In this document: positions 61,101-64,000 of the stretch, one piece after another
Position numbering within the stretch: the first letter of the stretch is position 1
Layout: each line of letters begins with the position of its first letter
Origin: Arthrobacter_H sp030452125
GTDB lineage: Bacteria; Actinomycetota; Actinomycetes; Actinomycetales; Micrococcaceae
Length of the DNA: 64,000 nucleotides
Assembly: GCA_052379645.1 (NCBI GenBank)
Contig: JBQSYU010000002.1
Strand: one strand, 5' to 3'
The notes under the pieces: generated by a model
What the model saw: only the letters and a program-made list of their open reading frames with translations
What the model was told of the DNA's origin: nothing
Databases searched by the model: none
Made by a program: the position numbers and the translations under genes

Positions 61101-61702
61101 CGATGAAGGACCTGGAGATCCGCGGTGCCGGCAACCTGCTCGGCGGTGAGCAGTCAGGGCATATCGCCGGGGTCGGGTTCGACCTGTACATCCGGCTGGT
61201 CGGTGAGGCCGTGGCCGACTTCAAGGGCGAGGCTGAGGAGAAGGTGGCCGATATGAAGATCGAGCTGCCGGTCAACGCCCACCTGCCGCACGACTACGTG
61301 CCGGGGGAGCGGCTGCGCCTGGAGGCCTACCGCAAGTTGGCCGGTGCCACCGACGCCGACGCCATCGACGCCGTCGTCGACGAGCTGACCGACCGCTACG
61401 GTGAACCGCCGGCACCGGTGGTCAACCTGGTCGAGGTGGCCCGCTTCCGGGTCAGGGCGCGTGCCGCGGGGCTGACCGATGTGGCGATGCAGGGCAACTT
61501 CATCAAGTTCGCCCCCGCCACCTTGCCCGAATCGAAATTGTTGCGGCTGAACCGCATGTACAAGGGGGCGCAGAACAAGCCTGCCCTGGACGCGGTGATG
61601 ATCCCGAAACCCAAGACGGCTCCCATCGGTGGGCGGGACCTGGCCGACGCGGCGATCCTCACCTGGGCGGGACAGGTGCTGGAGGCGCTCTTCGAGGACT
61701 GA
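58103..61702 (+). CDS. mfd: Transcription-repair coupling factor
   Basis: Displaces stalled RNA polymerase and recruits UvrA for strand-specific repair. 1199 residues: a UvrB-like N-terminal region (TLPHERLSPRSDTVGRR, FAVRGGILDVFPPTEDHPIR), the CarD-like polymerase-interaction domain (LSEGDFVVHEQHGIARF), and the RecG-like translocase with Walker A GDVGFGKT (682-689), DEEQ (783-786) and QLRGRVGRGR, then the C-terminal TRCF domain. ATG 58103 has GGAAGGA six bases upstream. Length is normal for the family. Confidence 0.97.
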   Translation: MALTGLRAALAADPSYARVRTYASKGFDDRSQDLQVAAPAGLRAALVTEMVDGLATAGGGIVLAVTATGREAEELTGALRAYLPDGAVDEFPSWETLPHERLSPRSDTVGRRLNVMRRLAHPDGSLKVLVAPIRSVVQPLVKGLGELSPVRLATGEERPFDDVIHELAEAAYARVDMVTHRGEFAVRGGILDVFPPTEDHPIRVDFFGDEVETMRWFAVADQRSFSKADKSEGGIADPTVLYAPPCRELLITPSVMSRAARLKTEMPAAADMLEKIAGGIAVEGMESLAPVLVDAMVPFVSQLPADSVAVVMEPERVRTRSHDLSETNAEFLAAAWSTASDGGAAPVDLLQTQGLNDALDAGNFSTLADTRSNALDSKVSWWSITSLTQDEDVELDIDSLNVQAREPRGYQGDVAEMMEFIGSRVRDDWRVVVATDGPGPASRLAELFHEAGIPCHRVDSVDDTPTEGLIEITTAVAGRGFVFDSLKLGLLTEADLLGRSSAYSAKSTRKLAARRRHAVDPLQLSEGDFVVHEQHGIARFVELIQRKVGGASGAVREYLVLEYAPSKRGAPGDKLFVPTDQLDQVTRYVGGEAPSLSKMGGSDWSNTKSKARRAVKEIAADLIKLYSARMASRGHAFAPDTPWQSELEEAFPFIETPDQLTTINEVKADMEREIPMDRLISGDVGFGKTEVAVRAAFKAVQDGKQVAVLVPTTLLARQHVETFGDRFSGFPVRVASLSRFQTPKEAKDAVEGLKNGSIDIVVGTHRLLSKEVQFKDLGLVVVDEEQRFGVEHKEALKQMRTNVDVLAMSATPIPRTLEMSLTGIRETSTLATPPEERHPVLTYVGPHTDKQVSAAIRRELMREGQVFFVHNRVSSIDSVAAKLREIVPEARVEVAHGKMSEARLEQIIVDFWDRKFDVLVSTTIIETGLDISNANTLIVDRANNYGLSQLHQLRGRVGRGRDRAYAYFLWNAEKPLGEVALERLKAVAAHNELGSGFQLAMKDLEIRGAGNLLGGEQSGHIAGVGFDLYIRLVGEAVADFKGEAEEKVADMKIELPVNAHLPHDYVPGERLRLEAYRKLAGATDADAIDAVVDELTDRYGEPPAPVVNLVEVARFRVRARAAGLTDVAMQGNFIKFAPATLPESKLLRLNRMYKGAQNKPALDAVMIPKPKTAPIGGRDLADAAILTWAGQVLEALFED

Positions 61703-61718
61703 AGTGCCCGACCCACGA

Positions 61719-61757
61719 CGCGGCCCGGCCGAACCATGGTGGTTCGACCGGGCCGCG
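61719..61757. terminator. Bidirectional terminator after mfd
   Basis: 18-bp stem (arms 61719-61736 and 61740-61757) with one mismatch and a TGG loop, between mfd and the convergent small gene ending at 61801. Confidence 0.8.
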
Positions 61758-61800
61758 TCCATGCCGTCGGCGATGCCCCGGAACCCGGGGGGACTGGCCG

Positions 61801-62202
61801 TTAGTTGACGGCGCTGGGGCCCGACGGCGTGGCGCCGCCCTCATCGGACCAGTCGCTGGTGCCGCCGGCCGAGCCCAGCGACGGATCGGAGATGTGGTCG
61901 CCGGCATGCGGCGGGGTCCCGGAGTCGTCGGCGGAGTCGGAGGAGGGGGCGCGATGCGAGGCATTGGCCGCGGTTTCCTTGACCTTGCCGGCCACGGTGC
62001 CCGCCGCCGATGCGGCGGCCGAACCCACCTCGGGTGCCTTTTCCTTGATCGTGGATCCGACGTCGTTCAGTGTTTCCTGCGTGCGGGGGTCGTTCCACAG
62101 GTCCTGGGCCTTATCGCGGATCTGGTCATATCTCTCGCGGCCGGCGCGGGCGCCCACGAGGTATCCCACCGCTGCTCCTGCCAGAAACGTAAAGATGCGC
62201 AT
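61801..62202 (-). CDS. YtxH-like hypothetical protein
   Basis: 133 residues. It opens with a glycine-patterned hydrophobic helix (MRIFTFLAGAAVGYLVGARAGRERYDQIRDK), as in YtxH/DUF-type small stress proteins, then an amphipathic Ala/Lys helix (VGSAAASAAGTVAGKVKETA) and a disordered acidic end. ATG 62202 has AAAGGAGG at good spacing, a strong translation signal. A role in the stress or envelope response is only suggested by resemblance. Confidence 0.75.
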   Translation of the reverse strand: MRIFTFLAGAAVGYLVGARAGRERYDQIRDKAQDLWNDPRTQETLNDVGSTIKEKAPEVGSAAASAAGTVAGKVKETAANASHRAPSSDSADDSGTPPHAGDHISDPSLGSAGGTSDWSDEGGATPSGPSAVN

Positions 62203-62306
62203 TGCAATCCTCCTTTAGCTCAAGCGTGGGATCCGGTATGGAACCCGAGGCCCACACTAACGTGTTCGACGCCGCTGCGCAGCGCCCCACGCACGGGGAA
62301 ACGACG

Positions 62307-62338
62307 AAGGTGCCCGCCGGAAAACCGGCGGGCACCTT
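62307..62338. terminator. Terminator of the small membrane protein gene
   Basis: Perfect 14-bp stem (62307-62320 with 62325-62338) around AAAA, just past the minus-strand stop at 62361. No U-tract. Confidence 0.75.
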
Positions 62339-62360
62339 CGGTGGATGGTGCGGTGGGGCG

Positions 62361-62621
62361 CTACTTCTTGACGACCTCGGCAGCCACGACGCGATCGGCC
62401 TGGTGCGAATCCGAACGGCCCAGCAGGTGCTGGGGGATGCCGAATGCCAGGAAGGCGAGGCCGAAGCAGGCGAGACCCGGCAGCCAGGCGTTCTCCAGCG
62501 TCCAGAAGGTCAATGAATACAGCGCGCCGAGGAAGAGGATGAAGAACACGGCGAAAGCCAGGAAGTTGCCTGCGAAGTTGCCCTGGCCCGAGTAGGCCTT
62601 GCTCTTGCCCTCTGAGTACAC
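62361..62621 (-). CDS. Small membrane protein, unknown function
   Basis: 86 residues with two hydrophobic helices (NFLAFAVFFILFLGALYSL and GLACFGLAFLAFGI), short charged ends and no known catalytic motif. GTG 62621 is preceded by CAAGGAGA, good evidence that it is translated. Its own terminator follows at 62307-62338. I do not recognise the family beyond actinobacterial small membrane proteins. Confidence 0.65.
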   Translation of the reverse strand: MYSEGKSKAYSGQGNFAGNFLAFAVFFILFLGALYSLTFWTLENAWLPGLACFGLAFLAFGIPQHLLGRSDSHQADRVVAAEVVKK

Positions 62622-62671
62622 GGTGATTCTCCTTGTTGTCCAGCGCCGGCTGGCGGTGGTGCGCGCTCGCG

Positions 62672-63358
62672 CTAGTAGCCGGCGGTTCCCTGCTCACCCT
62701 CTACAATAGCAACTCCTGAGCTGGCTCCAAGCCGGGTGGCTCCGGCCTCGATCATTGCCTGGGCATCGGCGAGGGAACGAACCCATCCGGAGGCCTTCAC
62801 CCCCAGCTGTTGGCCGACCGTGCGACGCATCAATTCGACATCGGCCACGGTGGCCCCGCCGCCGGCGAAACCGGTGGAGGTCTTCACGAAATCGGCTCCA
62901 GCTTCGGCGGCCGCTTCACAGGCCAGCACCTTGGCGGCGTCGTCGAGCAGGGAGGTCTCGATGATCACCTTCAGGATCGCCCCGCCGTCGTGCACCGTAT
63001 GGGCGACCCCACCGATATCGGCGACCAGGGCATCCCGATCCCCGCGGCGTGCCGCGGCGATGTCGATGACCATGTCGATTTCGCTGGCACCGTCGGCGAT
63101 GGCGCCGGCGGCCTCGAAGGACTTCACCGCGGTCGTCGTCGCGCCGAAGGGGAAACCGATGACCGAGCAGGTCAGGACCTGCGTGCCCTTCAGCGCCTGG
63201 GCGACGGTCGGTACCCAGAGGGGGTTGACGCAGACTGATTTGAAACCATATTCGGCGGCTTCGGCGGCGATCTTCAGCACGGCCTCGCGGGAGGCATCGG
63301 GCTTGAGCAGCGTGTGGTCGATGTAGGCGGCGATGGTGCTGCCGGTGGGCTGGGACAT
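62672..63358 (-). CDS. deoC: Deoxyribose-phosphate aldolase
   Basis: Class I aldolase cleaving deoxyribose 5-phosphate to glyceraldehyde 3-phosphate and acetaldehyde in nucleoside salvage. 228 residues: AYIDHTLLKPDAS at the start, ASEIDMVIDI, VIIETSLLDD, the Schiff-base Lys159 in FVKTSTGF and Lys188 in VKASG. The phosphate-site loop reads SGWVRSLADA, with Trp192 where the second Gly of GGxR is expected. ATG 63358 follows AGAGG. It starts 38 bp after the phosphohexomutase gene, so both are probably one unit. Confidence 0.94.
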   Translation of the reverse strand: MSQPTGSTIAAYIDHTLLKPDASREAVLKIAAEAAEYGFKSVCVNPLWVPTVAQALKGTQVLTCSVIGFPFGATTTAVKSFEAAGAIADGASEIDMVIDIAAARRGDRDALVADIGGVAHTVHDGGAILKVIIETSLLDDAAKVLACEAAAEAGADFVKTSTGFAGGGATVADVELMRRTVGQQLGVKASGWVRSLADAQAMIEAGATRLGASSGVAIVEGEQGTAGY

Positions 63359-63396
63359 ATCTACCTCTCGGTGGGTTTCTGGTGGTGGCGGTGGGG

Positions 63397-64000
63397 TCAG
63401 AGACCCAGTGCGGTGCCGGTGTCGGTGCGCACCGCGGACAGACGTTGGCGGGCCCGGGCGCGGGCGTCGGGCAGATCCCCGGGCGAGGCCACCGGTTCGA
63501 TGACCTCCAGGTAGCACTTGAGCTTGGGTTCGGTCCCGCTGGGGCGGACGATGACCCGGCTGTCGTCGGCGGTGGTGAAGAGCATCGCATCGGTGGGTGG
63601 CAACCCGTCGGTGCCGGCGGACAGATCAGTCACGGTCGTCACCTCCGATCCAGCGAAGACCGCCGGGGCCCGGGTGCGCAGCCGGGCCATGAGTGCCTGG
63701 AGCTCCTCGAGCGAGGACACCCGGACCGAAAGCTGGTCCGTGGCATGCAGCCCGTGCTCCAGGGCCAGTTCGTCGAGTTCGTCGAGCAGGGTGCGGGAGG
63801 AGGCCTTCAACCGGGCGGCGAAATCGGCCAGCAGCAGGGCCGCGGACATCCCGTCCTTATCGCGCACGAGTTCGGGGGCCACGCAGTATCCCAGCGCCTC
63901 CTCATAGCCGAAGGACAGCCCCGGAACCCGGGAGATCCATTTGAAACCGGTCAAGGTCGCCCCGTGCGCGATGCCGGCGCCGGCGGCGATGCGCGAAAGC
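63397..64000 (-). CDS. Phosphomannomutase/phosphoglucomutase family, C-terminal part (cut by window edge)
   Basis: Alpha-D-phosphohexomutase interconverting hexose 1- and 6-phosphates. The visible C-terminal ~200 residues include LTGFKWISRV, the sugar-binding GYEEALGYCV loop of domain 3, VRDKDGMSAALLLAD and the phosphate-binding SRVIVRPSGTEPKLKCYLE of domain 4. The phosphoserine loop lies outside the window. The combination of domains 3 and 4 fits the PMM/PGM (ManB-like) group; pentomutase is possible given the adjacent deoC, since deoxyribose-phosphate aldolase operons often pair with such an enzyme. Confidence 0.88.
   Translation of the reverse strand, partial: LSRIAAGAGIAHGATLTGFKWISRVPGLSFGYEEALGYCVAPELVRDKDGMSAALLLADFAARLKASSRTLLDELDELALEHGLHATDQLSVRVSSLEELQALMARLRTRAPAVFAGSEVTTVTDLSAGTDGLPPTDAMLFTTADDSRVIVRPSGTEPKLKCYLEVIEPVASPGDLPDARARARQRLSAVRTDTGTALGL

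Noticed and set aside
1..64000. CRISPR arrays, prophage or toxin-antitoxin modules
   Set aside because: No regularly spaced repeats, phage structural genes or paired small toxin/antitoxin frames were seen.

Overview
The window is 64 kb of high-GC chromosome from an actinobacterium, most likely order Micrococcales and probably Micrococcaceae or a close relative. This rests on gene content and order (WhiB, DUF3499, DUF5719, TIGR03089, protein O-mannosyltransferase, an RpfB-type resuscitation factor, and a glmU-prs-rplY-pth run), on frequent GTG starts, and on many genes whose -10 box lies 6-8 nt before the start codon (leaderless mRNAs). No 16S gene is present, so the genus is not fixed. No CRISPR array, transposase, integrase or phage gene was found.

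Layout. 0-9.2 kb: truncated fumarase, beta-carbonic anhydrase, a DUF4245 protein divergent from glpX, and a minus-strand series purK-purE-LCP-manA, then a GtrA flippase-like protein and a TIGR03089 protein. 9.2-18.7 kb: the actinobacterial whiB block, comprising WhiB, a giant GT2/membrane protein, DUF5719, a zincin-like protein, DUF3499, Trm112-like protein, adenosylhomocysteinase and an RDD protein. 18.8-30.2 kb: envelope functions (SpoIIM-like, TIGR01906, PMT, and a moxR-DUF58-transglutaminase operon) with rsmI and a succinate-semialdehyde dehydrogenase. 30.4-36.8 kb: TatD, RpfB, RsmA, IspE and a Uup-type ABC-F protein.

36.9-49.5 kb is the accessory segment. It begins at a tRNA-Gln gene and ends at glmU. 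It carries three consecutive giant LuxR-type regulators of 831-899 aa with related C-terminal DNA-binding domains but progressively different P-loops: intact in the third, and lacking the catalytic lysine in the first two. It continues with a 612-nt intergenic region holding a folded-RNA candidate, then a polyprenyl-phosphate sugar transferase, a TagD-like nucleotidyltransferase and a DUF1972/GT4 glycosyltransferase. I infer a regulator array controlling surface glycopolymer or exopolysaccharide synthesis.

49.5-64 kb returns to core genes: glmU, prs, rplY, pth, sufS-sufU, nhaA, a DUF2505-VanZ pair, mfd, two small membrane or surface proteins, deoC and a truncated phosphohexomutase. Much of the window serves the cell envelope: manA, the phosphohexomutase, PMT, GT2, LCP, GtrA, glmU and rpfB together supply sugar precursors, lipid-linked transfer, wall attachment and wall remodelling.
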